Counted from the stretch's first letter, positions 1 through 9,218 are shown. The stretch: DNA of 51,896 bases from Acetobacter senegalensis (GCF_001580995.1 NZ_LHZU01000122.1:1-51896); one strand, 5' to 3'. Numbers and translations: made by a program. The notes: generated by a model not told the origin, from the sequence alone.

Positions 1-28
1 ACAACCCGTTTGACAGGTACTACAATCT

Positions 29-985
29 TCATGGCTTCTTTTTCTGCTGAGAGTCACGAATACGTCCCATAATATATGCCCCTGCTGTTACGGGATCGTA
101 ATGGGACTCTTCTGTATCAGGCAGGCCCAGATCACGTGGATCGATAACTGCATCAAAATCCGGGTCATAAAAAGTCGCTATTGAAAAACGTTCTTTTCCC
201 GATTTATTGAGAACACGATGCATATTCGACCGATAGCGGTTGTTGGACCATCGGCACAATAAATCCCCAATATTAATAACCAATGTACCCGGAATAGGTG
301 CAGCAGGAACCCACTCATTTTGTAGGTTCTGAACCTCCAGTCCTCCCGTATCATCCTGCCACAAGAGTGTAATACAGCCATAATCCGTATGAGGTGCCAC
401 ACCATATGTGATACTTTCGGACGCTGACGGCATTTCCGCTGGCGGGTACCAGATGGTTTGCGTTCTTTGCAACGGGTAATGATATTTTTTCTTGAAAAAA
501 TCAGGAGACAAATTCAAAGAACTTGCAACTGCTTTCAAGAGAAGTTGCCCACATTCTGCCGCAGCCTGATAGTAATCTAGAAACGCTTGTCTGAAAGCTG
601 GACGACCTTCAGGCCATACATTGACCCCCTGCAACTCATTCTGCGGCGGTTCTTTCAAACCATCAGGAAGAAATTCCGGTCCTATCTGATAAAATTCCTT
701 ATAATCCGGTTTTTCAGCCCCATACATTATTGTGCGGTTCAATGCATTAAAGCCCCTTACCGCCTGCTTGGGACGATAGCGATCTTTTTCCGAAAGAGGT
801 AAGTGAAAAAAATTCAACGCTTCTTGGCGCAGTCTTTCAATACACTCTTCTGAAATTCCATGGTTTTTTATATAGCAAAAACCTGACGTAACAAATGCCT
901 CATGAATCTGTTCCCCCAGCAAGGCAATATTACCGCCACGGGCTGGAGCAAGATCAAGGACGGGGATAAAGCTACTTGTCGTCAC
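29..985 (-). CDS. 2-oxoglutarate/Fe(II)-dependent oxygenase, isopenicillin N synthase-like family
   Basis: The 318-residue protein has the N-terminal DIOX_N part (DLAPARGG, then GFCYIKNHGI near residues 35-44) and a C-terminal 2OG-Fe(II) domain. The iron-binding facial triad is H199 and D201 (HTDYG) plus H256, and R266-x-S268 is the expected 2-oxoglutarate clamp. The start is a GTG preceded by AAAGGAGA, about 10 nt upstream. It is the last gene of a minus-strand operon, 35 bp after HutD. Members of this family hydroxylate or oxidatively cleave small molecules, and the substrate cannot be read from the sequence. Its place beside HutD, an aminotransferase and a 2-hydroxyacid dehydrogenase suggests a histidine- or imidazole-related substrate, which is inference. 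It is cytoplasmic, with no signal peptide. Confidence 0.85.
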   Translation of the reverse strand: MTTSSFIPVLDLAPARGGNIALLGEQIHEAFVTSGFCYIKNHGISEECIERLRQEALNFFHLPLSEKDRYRPKQAVRGFNALNRTIMYGAEKPDYKEFYQIGPEFLPDGLKEPPQNELQGVNVWPEGRPAFRQAFLDYYQAAAECGQLLLKAVASSLNLSPDFFKKKYHYPLQRTQTIWYPPAEMPSASESITYGVAPHTDYGCITLLWQDDTGGLEVQNLQNEWVPAAPIPGTLVINIGDLLCRWSNNRYRSNMHRVLNKSGKERFSIATFYDPDFDAVIDPRDLGLPDTEESHYDPVTAGAYIMGRIRDSQQKKKP

Positions 986-1020
986 GGAACCGTCTCCTTT
1001 ATGGATAAAGATTTAGACCT

Positions 1021-1599
1021 CTAGATTTTAACGAAAAATAAAGAACTTTCTGGTGTTTCTTGTGTCAGCAATGTTTGTGAAAACATCTGAGCAGAACTGC
1101 TCCATATTTCTCCTGGCACAATTCTGACTTTGGATCGCCCTTCATGCAGGCTCCAAGTTCCGATGGAAGGTATAAGAAAAATTTGGGCCTCACCTGTTTC
1201 TTCAATTATGAAAGCTGCTTCTTTCAGTAAGATACCCACCGGTTGGTTCCATATAACATTGGCGCGCACCATCAGATTCAACGCCTGAACTGATACATGG
1301 ACGTCGGAAGACTGTACCGAATCCTCACCAGAAAACTGAAACGGTCTGCCGGAGCCATTAACAGTATGACTCCAGTTTCCATTTTCTTCAGACAAGGTTA
1401 GAGATCCTTGTCCAAGCAACGCAAAAAAGCGCCTCCATCCTGTAAATATGGAAAAAGAACTATCCTTTAAAATATCTGCTACACTTAGACGCCACTGAAA
1501 GCCCGCCTCTGTTCCACCTTCGGCAATGACCTTTGTATATCCATGGCCATTCCGCCATGGCACACTGGGAATGTCGGCTAAGACCCGTTTCTGCCACAT
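1021..1599 (-). CDS. hutD: HutD/Ves family protein
   Basis: This cupin-type protein of about 192 residues matches the HutD/Ves family. The N-terminus (WQKRVLADIPSVPWRNGHGYTK) carries the hallmark PWRNGxG block, followed by FQWRLSVADI and GWRRFFALLGQG. HutD has no proven enzymatic role. In Pseudomonas it is thought to limit histidine catabolism, perhaps by binding urocanate or formylglutamate. The start is ATG at 1599, overlapping the stop of the upstream dehydrogenase in a TGATG arrangement that suggests translational coupling; a GTG one codon earlier (1602) is possible. Its presence in this operon is the main reason for linking the operon to the hut genes 12 kb away. Confidence 0.88.
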   Translation of the reverse strand: MWQKRVLADIPSVPWRNGHGYTKVIAEGGTEAGFQWRLSVADILKDSSFSIFTGWRRFFALLGQGSLTLSEENGNWSHTVNGSGRPFQFSGEDSVQSSDVHVSVQALNLMVRANVIWNQPVGILLKEAAFIIEETGEAQIFLIPSIGTWSLHEGRSKVRIVPGEIWSSSAQMFSQTLLTQETPESSLFFVKI

Positions 1600-2984
1600 C
1601 ACATCACACTATCTGGCAACATCTTGCCTGGATTCAAAATATTGTTTGGATCAAAGGATGTTTTGAGCATACGCATGACATCCAGAGCATCGCGTCCATG
1701 TTCACGCTCCATGAACTCCTTTTTTCCAAGGCCAATACCGTGCTCACCACTGCACGCACCGCCAAGAGAAAGCGCACGATTAACAATTTTACGATCAAGC
1801 TCAAGCGCACGAGCAAGACCATCGGGTTCGGGGGGAACAAGAATGACGGTATGAAAATTACCGTCCCCTACATGCCCAACAATTGGGGCTAAAAGCCCTG
1901 ATTCTTCAATATCTCTTTTGCTACCGGTTATAAGTTCTGTCAGTGCAGATACAGGCACAACGGCATCTGTCGCAATACCGCGGTGATTGGGACGATAAGC
2001 CAGACATGCCCAGAACGCACTGTGCCTTGCTTTCCATAACTCATTCCTGTCTTCAGGATTATTGCTCCACAAAAAACCTTTTCCATTATGGTCAGCAACC
2101 ACGGCCTCCATGGTTTCAACCTGTTCCTTTACAGCGGCTGGTGCGCCATGAAATTCAAAAAACATGGTTGGAAGAACGTCGTATCCTTCCATTTTCGAAT
2201 ATTGGATACACGCATCCATCTGCACTTCATCCATCAGTTCCATACGGCCAATGGGAAGCCCGATCTGCATGGTTGTAACAGCAGTATTGACTGCATCTTC
2301 CAGCTTTTCAAACTGGCAGACTGCTGTTGCTATTGCTTCAGGCAACCCATGCAGCCGGAGTTGGATTTCGGTTATAATACCAAGGGTGCCTTCTGACCCC
2401 ACAAACAGCCGGGTAAGATCATAACCTGTAGCAGATTTCCGAACCCGCCCCCCTGTACGCACAATCCGTCCATCTGCAAGAACAACTGTCAGACCAAGCG
2501 TATTTTCGCGCATGGTTCCATATCGCACCGCAGCTGTGCCTGATGCACGGGTAGCGCACATGCCGCCAAGCGTTGACTCCCCTCCAGGGTCAACCGGAAA
2601 AAACAGCCCGCTATCCCGCAAATAAGCGTTCAGTGCATGACGCGTAACACCCGCTTCCACTCGGCAATCCAAATCGGCGGCATTCACTTCCAAAATCTGT
2701 GTCATACGGGAAAGATCAAGACTGATGCCGTTTTCAGGGGGGGTCACATGCCCTTCCAACGATGTCCCTCCCCCAAATGCCACAACCGGAACGCCGTGTT
2801 GATTGCATGTCTTCAGAACAGTCGAAACTTCCTGTGTGTTTTCAACAAAAACAACAGCCCCTGGCAAACGCCCCTCCTGCCAGCCTTCACCATGTGCGTG
2901 ATGGTCGCGTACGGCTTCAGAGCACGAAATACGATCGCCAAAGATTTGAGCCAGTTCAGTTAAAACACATTCAAGAGCAGACAT
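1599..2984 (-). CDS. FAD-linked 2-hydroxyacid dehydrogenase (GlcD / D-lactate dehydrogenase type)
   Basis: The 461-residue flavoprotein has an N-terminal PCMH FAD-binding domain (VVAFGGGTSLEGH near 68-79, then DPGGESTLGGMCATRASG) and a C-terminal FAD-oxidase domain. The metal and substrate loop SGEHGIG lies near 412-418, and the NPGKM ending is typical. Relatives oxidise D-2-hydroxyacids (D-lactate, glycolate, D-2-hydroxyglutarate) to 2-oxoacids and pass electrons to quinone or cytochrome. The gene starts 38 bp after the HisC-like aminotransferase and overlaps hutD. With that aminotransferase next to it, D-imidazole-lactate to imidazole-pyruvate is a sensible candidate reaction, but this is inferred from context only. 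Ordinary D-lactate oxidation is the alternative. Confidence 0.85.
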   Translation of the reverse strand: MSALECVLTELAQIFGDRISCSEAVRDHHAHGEGWQEGRLPGAVVFVENTQEVSTVLKTCNQHGVPVVAFGGGTSLEGHVTPPENGISLDLSRMTQILEVNAADLDCRVEAGVTRHALNAYLRDSGLFFPVDPGGESTLGGMCATRASGTAAVRYGTMRENTLGLTVVLADGRIVRTGGRVRKSATGYDLTRLFVGSEGTLGIITEIQLRLHGLPEAIATAVCQFEKLEDAVNTAVTTMQIGLPIGRMELMDEVQMDACIQYSKMEGYDVLPTMFFEFHGAPAAVKEQVETMEAVVADHNGKGFLWSNNPEDRNELWKARHSAFWACLAYRPNHRGIATDAVVPVSALTELITGSKRDIEESGLLAPIVGHVGDGNFHTVILVPPEPDGLARALELDRKIVNRALSLGGACSGEHGIGLGKKEFMEREHGRDALDVMRMLKTSFDPNNILNPGKMLPDSVM

Positions 2985-3022
2985 GGTAAACTTTCCAGAC
3001 AGAAGAGGATAAACCCGCGTTA

Positions 3023-4156
3023 TTATAGCACCAGATCAGCGACCGCCTGCAGCAATGTATCGTTTTCAGTCGGCAGACCTATACTTATTCTGGTCCAGGT
3101 TTCGAAGCCCTTCTCTTTCCAGGGCTTGATGATAATTCCACGTTTCAGGAGTTCGGTCGCCAGCTGGTCTGCAGGCACAGGAACACGAACAAATACAAAA
3201 TTTGTCCATGTCGGTGCAACAAACAGCCCCATACCCTTCAGAGCCCCTGCTACCCTTTTCCTCTCAGAAACCGTCTTGCGAATACAGTCTTTCATATAGG
3301 CATCATCTGCCAGTGCGGCACATGCCGCGACCTGCGCAGGCATATTGGTATTAAATGGATCACGCACAGTATCTAGGGTCTTAGCAACGTCGGCTGACGA
3401 AGTGAGTGCATAGCCAATCCGTAGAGCGGCCAATCCATATGCTTTTGAAAAAGTCCGCAATATCACCCATGGACGCGGCTGCTTCTCCAAAATAACCTGT
3501 GCATCTGGATACTCGGAATCTTCCTCCGCATATTCTCGATAAGCTTCATCCACGACAATCAGCGCATGCGATGGGCAGGCATCGATCAGATCTTGCAAGG
3601 CTGCGCCCGACATCATGCAGCCGACAGGATTGGATGGGTTGGCAAACATTAAAATTTTGGTGGGCCTTTTCACGGCAGTCTGCAGTGCAGCAAGGTCAAA
3701 AGTCGCATCAGAACCGACGGGCACAGCATCAACCTCAGCCCCCATCATGCGTGGGTAAATTTCATGCAGCCCAAATGCAGGACGAACCGTGACCACCCTC
3801 TCCCCCGGAGACAAATATGCTTCTGCAATCAGGCGGATAATCTGTTCAGATCCGTTACCAACAAGCACGCGATCACTTTCAAGACCATTCAAACGGGCAA
3901 TATCGTGGCGCAGCGTTTCAGCCGCTGCGTCTGGGTAACGCCCTAGCCGTTCAGCCAACGCGGCCCACCCTGCAATCACATTTGGGGAAGGACCGTATGG
4001 ATTTTCATTACTTCCCAGTTTGACAATATTTTGTAGGCCGTACCGCCGCCTCACTTCATCCTCTGACAGGCCGGCATTGTAGCGAGGCAAACCCGAGACT
4101 TCCGGCCGACATAAGGGGTATCTAGCGAGAAGAGAAAGAGACACAGAATCTGGCAT
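3023..4156 (-). CDS. HisC-like class I/II PLP aminotransferase
   Basis: The reading frame is open to 4177, but an AGGAGG lies about 10 nt before the internal ATG at 4156, so the shorter product of 377 residues is preferred. Fold-type I signatures are present: LGSNENPYGPSP, ANPSNPVG, VVDEAYREY (Asp for the PLP pyridine nitrogen) and RTFSKAYGLAALRIGYA with the Schiff-base lysine. It resembles histidinol-phosphate aminotransferase. A biosynthetic HisC is normally in a his operon, whereas this copy heads an operon with a 2-hydroxyacid dehydrogenase and HutD. A catabolic role is more likely, interconverting an imidazole 2-oxoacid with histidine or acting on aromatic amino acids. The promoter holds a HutC-like site. 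Confidence 0.85.
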   Translation of the reverse strand: MPDSVSLSLLARYPLCRPEVSGLPRYNAGLSEDEVRRRYGLQNIVKLGSNENPYGPSPNVIAGWAALAERLGRYPDAAAETLRHDIARLNGLESDRVLVGNGSEQIIRLIAEAYLSPGERVVTVRPAFGLHEIYPRMMGAEVDAVPVGSDATFDLAALQTAVKRPTKILMFANPSNPVGCMMSGAALQDLIDACPSHALIVVDEAYREYAEEDSEYPDAQVILEKQPRPWVILRTFSKAYGLAALRIGYALTSSADVAKTLDTVRDPFNTNMPAQVAACAALADDAYMKDCIRKTVSERKRVAGALKGMGLFVAPTWTNFVFVRVPVPADQLATELLKRGIIIKPWKEKGFETWTRISIGLPTENDTLLQAVADLVL

Positions 4157-4191
4157 CCCGAAGAAACCTCCTGCCATATGGAACAGCCATC

Positions 4192-4221
4192 ATTAATGTA
4201 TAGACATGTACCGACTGTAAA
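4192..4221 (-). promoter_or_regulatory. Promoter of the aminotransferase operon with a HutC-like operator
   Basis: On the minus strand TTTACA (4216-4221) and ATTAAT (4192-4197) are 18 bp apart. Between them lies ATGTATAGAC (4196-4205), which matches TTGTATATAC of the hutU and hutI promoters at 8 of 10 positions. It sits inside a 12-bp element whose outer ATGT and ACAT are symmetric (4196-4207). It is weaker than the other sites. Confidence 0.4.
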
Positions 4222-4402
4222 GAGCCAAAACTTTTATCAGATCACATTTCCCATACTCCAATGCTCCCCGGCACAAAAAAACGTAGGAAATCCGGGAGGA
4301 TATTACACAGTCAGAACGATCCTGAAAAAGTGTTAATTTTCAATCAGGTTCGATGGCGCACTTCACAAAACAGGTTCCGGTTTAAGGAAAGAATTTTTCC
4401 AC

Positions 4403-4432
4403 TTGACCGATCGTGTACATACAACGTATGGT
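4403..4432 (+). promoter_or_regulatory. Promoter of the PhyH-ABC operon with a HutC operator
   Basis: TTGACC (4403-4408) and TATGGT (4427-4432) are separated by 18 bp, exactly the layout of the hutI promoter. Between them is GTACATACAA (4415-4424), which reads TTGTATGTAC on the other strand. That differs at one position from the hutU/hutI motif and, as I recall it, matches the HutC site described in Pseudomonas. The remaining sequence back to 4178 holds no gene. Confidence 0.6.
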
Positions 4433-4463
4433 TTTGATATCGGAACATAAGGAAGCAGTGCTT

Positions 4464-5282
4464 ATGGCTATTCCTGGCTCCCCAGTCACCCTGGACGACA
4501 CAACCATCATGGCGTTTCAAACTGATGGTGTAACAGTTGTGCGCGGCATTTTTACTGCATGGATTGAGGCTCTGCGCACTGGTATGGACGCCACCATGGC
4601 AGCCCCTAGCCCTTTGGAACGATCATATCACCCTGAAGGATCTGCTCCTTTTTTTCAGGATCTCTGCAACTGGCAGCGCATCCCACAATTCCGGAATTTT
4701 ATTGAGAATTCACCCGTAGGTGCTGTCGCTGCGCAACTTATGCAGGCACAGGAAGTTCGGTTCTTTCATGACCATGAACTGGTAAAAGAACCGGGAACGA
4801 CATTGGTAACCCCATGGCATCAAGATAGCCCATATTATTGTGTCACAGGCGAAAAGACACTTAGTTTATGGATTCCACTAGACCCTGTGGCCAAGGAACA
4901 GTGTCTTGAATGCGTCGCTGGTTCGCATCATTGGGGCATCACTCATCGCCCAAGAAGATTCGATGGTTCCCGCTTGTATGAAGACGATTCAATGCCGGAA
5001 ATGCCTGATATTGATGCCAATCGTGACCTCTATACCATTCGCAGTTGGGATCTGGCGCCAGGTGATGCAATTGCCTTTGATTTCAGGATAATTCATGGTG
5101 CGCCTGCAACTACGAGCAACACCCAGAGGAGACGCGTATTTTCTGCCCGCTGGGTTGGTGATAACGCACGTTTTGCAGACCGTGGGGGTAAAGGATCTCC
5201 GCCCTTTCCTCATGTTTCCCTTAAAGATGGAGACTTGCTGGATGGCCCGGACTTTCCGGTGATTTACAAAGTCGCTTCCTGA
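4464..5282 (+). CDS. Phytanoyl-CoA dioxygenase (PhyH) family Fe(II)/2OG oxygenase
   Basis: The product is 272 residues if translation starts at ATG 4464, which has AAGGAAG about 8 nt upstream; an in-frame ATG at 4413 lacks such a site and lies within the predicted promoter. The Fe(II) triad is visible as WHQDSPYY (H119, D121) and IIHGAP (H211), with an Arg-rich segment (QRRRVFSARW) downstream for 2-oxoglutarate. The motif order and length are those of bacterial PhyH proteins, which hydroxylate or demethylate small polar molecules. It is the first gene of an operon with a complete amino acid ABC importer, 26 bp before the binding protein gene. The substrate is probably what that importer brings in, and the HutC-like operator suggests a histidine derivative. 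Confidence 0.87.
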   Translation: MAIPGSPVTLDDTTIMAFQTDGVTVVRGIFTAWIEALRTGMDATMAAPSPLERSYHPEGSAPFFQDLCNWQRIPQFRNFIENSPVGAVAAQLMQAQEVRFFHDHELVKEPGTTLVTPWHQDSPYYCVTGEKTLSLWIPLDPVAKEQCLECVAGSHHWGITHRPRRFDGSRLYEDDSMPEMPDIDANRDLYTIRSWDLAPGDAIAFDFRIIHGAPATTSNTQRRRVFSARWVGDNARFADRGGKGSPPFPHVSLKDGDLLDGPDFPVIYKVAS

Positions 5283-5308
5283 CCAGAACCAGTAAGGAAT
5301 GGGCTGAT

Positions 5309-6196
5309 ATGAAGAGGTGCCTTTACCGTTTATCCCCTTCCTTTGTACTTTACACGTGCCTGACATTACTGGGGCCAAGTTGTGCCGCGCACTCTGAATG
5401 TCTGGACGATATCCAAAAGGCTGGTGTTCTGACGGCAGGAAACGCACTATTAGGTGCTCACCCCTCCCTTTGGCAGGACAAAGACGGCACCTATCATGGT
5501 ATTGACGCCGATCTTTTGCAGGAGCTTACAAGAAGACTGGGAATACCGCGGTCCGAGTTTATTATAACTGAATGGACAACTCTTGTTCCTGGCCTGAAAG
5601 TTGGGCGCTGGGATATTGTTCTTTCCGACCTCACCATTACGGAAGAGCGGATTGCTTACGCAAACATTGCGTATTCTCATCCCTACTTCATGTTATACGA
5701 CCGTATAATCGTTCCAGAAAACTCTCCCCTCCATCATGTGGAGGATCTGAAAAATGCCAATCTGGGGTCTGTACTTGGCACAACAGATTCTCTGACTGCG
5801 CATGCGCTGGTGGAAAAAGGTATTGCCGCCAAGGTCAGCGACTTCAATACATTCGGTGATCCATTTGTTGCCCTTAGAAACGGGCAGGTCGATGCTGTTG
5901 TTGTTGATCAAGGAACGCTCCAGGCACAAAAAGAACGTTTCACGGGTCTTCGCACCATAGGCAACCCATTATTTTATGAAGCCAAACCTGCCTGGAAGAA
6001 GGCTCAATCCAAAGCCAGTTATCGGTTGGGAAGTGAGGGCATTGTGGTTCGGAATACTTGTCCGCGCCTGCTTAGTGCAATCAATCAGGCGATGGATGAT
6101 ATGAAACGGGACGGCACAATTCGTACCATTCTAAAACGCTACCATGTCTGGGAAGACCTTGAAGACCATTTAACCCAAAACGACCAAGCGGGATAA
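5309..6196 (+). CDS. ABC transporter substrate-binding protein, polar amino acid type
   Basis: This 295-residue family 3 periplasmic binding protein starts with a signal peptide (MKRCLYRLSPSFVLYTCLTL, then a small-residue stretch ending CAAHS). The two-lobe fold is recognisable from GVLTAGNALLGAHP, the GIDADLLQELTRRLG motif, LSDLTITEERIAYANIAYSHPYF and the return-lobe block GSVLGTTDSLTAHAL. Such proteins capture amino acids or similar compounds for the permease encoded next (3 bp gap). The PhyH oxygenase upstream and the HutC-like operator argue for histidine or a modified histidine as ligand. A lipoprotein attachment site is not convincing. Confidence 0.88.
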   Translation: MKRCLYRLSPSFVLYTCLTLLGPSCAAHSECLDDIQKAGVLTAGNALLGAHPSLWQDKDGTYHGIDADLLQELTRRLGIPRSEFIITEWTTLVPGLKVGRWDIVLSDLTITEERIAYANIAYSHPYFMLYDRIIVPENSPLHHVEDLKNANLGSVLGTTDSLTAHALVEKGIAAKVSDFNTFGDPFVALRNGQVDAVVVDQGTLQAQKERFTGLRTIGNPLFYEAKPAWKKAQSKASYRLGSEGIVVRNTCPRLLSAINQAMDDMKRDGTIRTILKRYHVWEDLEDHLTQNDQAG

Positions 6197-6199
6197 AAG

Positions 6200-6916
6200 A
6201 TGTCTGTTTTCTGGTCAGAATTACAGGAATATTTTCCTTTTTTGCTGAAAGGTGCCGAAATTACCCTTCAGCTTTCTATCATCAGCATGGCGTTCGGTAT
6301 GATACTCGGTTTTCTAACAGCCGTTGGTCGCCTTTCAGACAAAAAGATTATTCGTTGGCCCCTTGAAGCTTATGTCGAGATATGGCGCGACACTCCGCTT
6401 ATCGTACAGCTTCTACTCATTTATTTCTCCTTGCCTGAACTTGGCATTGTTCTCTCCGCCTTCTGGGCTGGTGTTCTCGGGTTAACGCTAAATTTATCCG
6501 CCTATCTCTCAGAAGTATACCGTGCCGCCATTCTCGCGGTTGATCAGGGCCAAAAGGCTGCTGCACTATCGCTAGGCATGTCACCTTTCCAGATGTATCG
6601 ACGCCTTATCATTCCCCAGGCTTTTGTGGCCTGTCTGCCGACGCAAGGGGGGTATTTTATTGCTCTTCTGAAAGATTGCTCTCTTGTATCCTTCATTTCA
6701 GTCAATGAGCTTCTTCGTCATGCAACCATCATGATTTCCAACACATTTGACAGCATGAATACTTATCTTATGGTCGCAATAATCTATTTTTGCATGAGCT
6801 TCACCAGTGCAAGGTGCGTCAGTTGGCTTGAACGGAAACTTACCCCCTCCCGCAACAGAAAACCTAAAATTAAACCGACGATGTCGGAGATGTCCGAGGG
6901 AGGCACCATTATATGA
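6200..6916 (+). CDS. ABC transporter permease, polar amino acid (HisM/GlnP) type
   Basis: The 238-residue membrane protein has about five hydrophobic segments and the HEAD-type permease signature (EITLQLSIISMAFGMILG near the start, then YVEIWRDTPLIVQLLLIYF). The cytoplasmic coupling loop AAALSLGMSPFQMYRRLIIPQA carries the EAA-like motif that contacts the ATPase. Only one permease gene is present, so it probably acts as a homodimer, as in GlnP systems. It overlaps the ATPase gene by 4 bp (ATGA), which suggests coupled translation. Confidence 0.9.
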   Translation: MSVFWSELQEYFPFLLKGAEITLQLSIISMAFGMILGFLTAVGRLSDKKIIRWPLEAYVEIWRDTPLIVQLLLIYFSLPELGIVLSAFWAGVLGLTLNLSAYLSEVYRAAILAVDQGQKAAALSLGMSPFQMYRRLIIPQAFVACLPTQGGYFIALLKDCSLVSFISVNELLRHATIMISNTFDSMNTYLMVAIIYFCMSFTSARCVSWLERKLTPSRNRKPKIKPTMSEMSEGGTII

Positions 6917-7698
6917 CGATCGAGCCCCCTCCCCCCGTTATTACCTTGGAGCAAATCTACAAATCCTACGGTGATAATACAGTTCTACGTGGTGTTGATC
7001 TGACCGTAAGACAAGGAGAAGCCGTCTTTCTGATCGGCCCCAGCGGCGGCGGAAAATCCACGCTGTTACGATGCATTAACTTTCTTGAGCGCCCGGAAGC
7101 TGGCACTCTCACCTTTCTGGGCGAACCACTCTGCAGTCAAAACCGCACAAATTTCAGTATCGCACCAGAAAAACAATTGCGTCAGGCTCGGTCCCGCATG
7201 CCCATGGTTTTCCAGCAGTTCAATCTCTTTTCCCATCGGACCGTTCTGGAAAACGTTATGGAAGGCCCGGTAACAGTAAAAAAAACTCCCAAAAGCGTGG
7301 CCGTCTGCCTCGCCAGGGAAGCACTTGACCGCGTTCATATGTTGCAGAAACAGGATCATTATCCAGACCAGCTTTCCGGTGGTCAGAAACAGCGTGTTGC
7401 CATTGCCCGCGCCCTGGCTATGGAGCCGCCTGTCATCCTGTTTGATGAACCCACAAGCGCCCTTGACCCTGAACTGGTTAGCGGTGTGCAGACAATTATC
7501 AGCGATTTGTCCGGCCAGGGTCTGACGTTGCTGGTTGTCACGCATGATCCGGCTTTTGTACAATCAACAGCTCACAAAGTGTGCTTTTGTGATGACGGCC
7601 ATATTCTCGAAAGCGGAACGGTGAGTGATATTTACACCAATCCTCGCACAGAACGGGTGCAGAAATTCATTTTGTCCTCAGGCAGTCGCATGACCTGA
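6913..7698 (+). CDS. ABC transporter ATP-binding protein, polar amino acid type
   Basis: This 261-residue ATPase has Walker A GPSGGGKST (42-50), a Q-loop (MVFQQFNLFSH), the signature LSGGQKQRVAIARAL, Walker B VILFDEPTSALDP and the switch histidine in VVTHD. The sequence between Walker A and the Q-loop is a little longer than in GlnQ/HisP, and the family assignment is otherwise ordinary. It is the last gene of the PhyH-importer operon. A separate reading frame for an NCS1 permease begins within about 100 bp, and I see no terminator between them, so co-transcription is possible. Confidence 0.92.
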   Translation: MTIEPPPPVITLEQIYKSYGDNTVLRGVDLTVRQGEAVFLIGPSGGGKSTLLRCINFLERPEAGTLTFLGEPLCSQNRTNFSIAPEKQLRQARSRMPMVFQQFNLFSHRTVLENVMEGPVTVKKTPKSVAVCLAREALDRVHMLQKQDHYPDQLSGGQKQRVAIARALAMEPPVILFDEPTSALDPELVSGVQTIISDLSGQGLTLLVVTHDPAFVQSTAHKVCFCDDGHILESGTVSDIYTNPRTERVQKFILSSGSRMT

Positions 7699-7802
7699 TT
7701 TTTCTGTCATTTCTTACGATCAAGAAACGTGACAATAATCCGTAAACCCATACAGGCAGAATGGTAATGCTCTCAGACGCACAAGGCATTCAGGACCACA
7801 GC

Positions 7803-9218
7803 ATGACTTTAAACTCGCACGATCCTCAAAGCTCCACCAACGCGGCATCAATGGAGCACAGAACCATCTACCCCATTCCGCACTCTGAACGTATGGGGCA
7901 TCCACGAGATCTGTTTGCTGTCTGGTTTGGCACCAATACCACTATCCTTACCGTCATTACCGGAGCATTGGCATCTGTTGTCTTCCACCTTCCTTTGCTT
8001 GTGGGGTGCCTGGCGCTTCTTCTCGGCAATTTGTTAGGCGGCATATTCATGGCATTGCACGCGGCTCAGGGGCCTCGTCTTGGTGTGCCTCAGATGGTGC
8101 AAACCTGTGGCCAGTTCGGGTCTATGGGAGCTGTACCCATGATTGCCCTTGTTGTTTTTATCTATGTCGGATTTTCAGCGTCCAATCTCGTTGTGGGAGG
8201 AGAAGGGTTTCAACTGGCACTCCCCTGGTGCGGTTATCTGGGGGGCGTGCTGGCTGTTACTGTCCTTTCGGCTTTCCCTGCTTTCTGGGGATATCGCACC
8301 ATTCACATCATGACTAAATTTATTTCAGTCGCTTGCGGCGCGGCTCTTATCTGGGCGCTTGTCGCTGTCATGAGTAACCACCATGCCGTCACGCTTTTGG
8401 GTAGATTCGGACAGACGACTTTTTCCGGCTTCATGGGAGCAGTTTCTGTCGCAGCCCTCTGGCAATTGGCTTATGCGCCTTACGTGTCTGATTATTCCCG
8501 TTACCTGCCTGATAGCAGGCAGGGTGCCCAGCATGCTTTTCACGCTACATATTGGGGATCAGCGCTGGGAACGCTACTGCCCATGTTTCTTGGGGCGACC
8601 CTTGGCGCAATTACCCCCCATGGCACAGACATTCTGCCCACCCTTATGGCGTATCTGGGCGTGGGTGGCCCGATTGTCATGGTAACATTGGTAATTGGAA
8701 TTACCGTTGCCAACGGGATGAGCATCTATTGTGGAAGCCTGTCTTCACTCATGTTACTGCAAATGGCGTTCCCTAAGCATCGCTTTGGCATGAAAACCCG
8801 CATCAGCGTGACTGCTGCACTGATGCTTTTTGTGCTTGGCCTTACAATGTTTATGACGCACGACTTTATGGAAACTTATACGGAATTTCTCAATCTGCTG
8901 ATGATTATCATGATCCCTTGGACTGCCATCAATCTGATTGACTATTATCTCGTGCAGCATGGATCTTATGACGTGGCTTCATTTTTCAAAGCAGACGGCG
9001 GCCAATATGGTCGCTACAATATCCCTGCTCTGGTGTGTTACAGCCTTGGTGTTGCTGTACAAATCCCGTTTGTGTCCAATCACCTCTACGCTGGACCGTT
9101 CGCACGGCTTCTGCAAAACACAGATATTTCCTGGGCTATCGGACTTGTCTTGACATCAGTCTTCTATGTTCTGGTCATGAGAAAACACACGAGCATGGAT
9201 ATTCGACAGCAAACATGA
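7803..9218 (+). CDS. NCS1-family permease (cytosine/purine/urocanate type)
   Basis: A twelve-helix membrane protein of the nucleobase:cation symporter-1 family (CodB-like), 471 residues from ATG 7803 (AGGA 7-8 nt upstream) or 485 from 7761. The N-terminal block RTIYPIPHSERMGHPRDLFAVWFG is characteristic, followed by hydrophobic helices and LIDYYLVQHGSYD near the C-terminus. NCS1 proteins import cytosine, allantoin, hydantoins and similar compounds. In Pseudomonas hut loci a CodB-like member has been assigned to urocanate uptake, so urocanate or another imidazole is a reasonable guess here. A strong terminator follows the gene. Confidence 0.88.
   Translation: MTLNSHDPQSSTNAASMEHRTIYPIPHSERMGHPRDLFAVWFGTNTTILTVITGALASVVFHLPLLVGCLALLLGNLLGGIFMALHAAQGPRLGVPQMVQTCGQFGSMGAVPMIALVVFIYVGFSASNLVVGGEGFQLALPWCGYLGGVLAVTVLSAFPAFWGYRTIHIMTKFISVACGAALIWALVAVMSNHHAVTLLGRFGQTTFSGFMGAVSVAALWQLAYAPYVSDYSRYLPDSRQGAQHAFHATYWGSALGTLLPMFLGATLGAITPHGTDILPTLMAYLGVGGPIVMVTLVIGITVANGMSIYCGSLSSLMLLQMAFPKHRFGMKTRISVTAALMLFVLGLTMFMTHDFMETYTEFLNLLMIIMIPWTAINLIDYYLVQHGSYDVASFFKADGGQYGRYNIPALVCYSLGVAVQIPFVSNHLYAGPFARLLQNTDISWAIGLVLTSVFYVLVMRKHTSMDIRQQT

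Noticed and set aside
3023..4156. Calling the aminotransferase a biosynthetic hisC
   Set aside because: There are no other his biosynthesis genes and the operon partners are catabolic; only HisC-like is stated.
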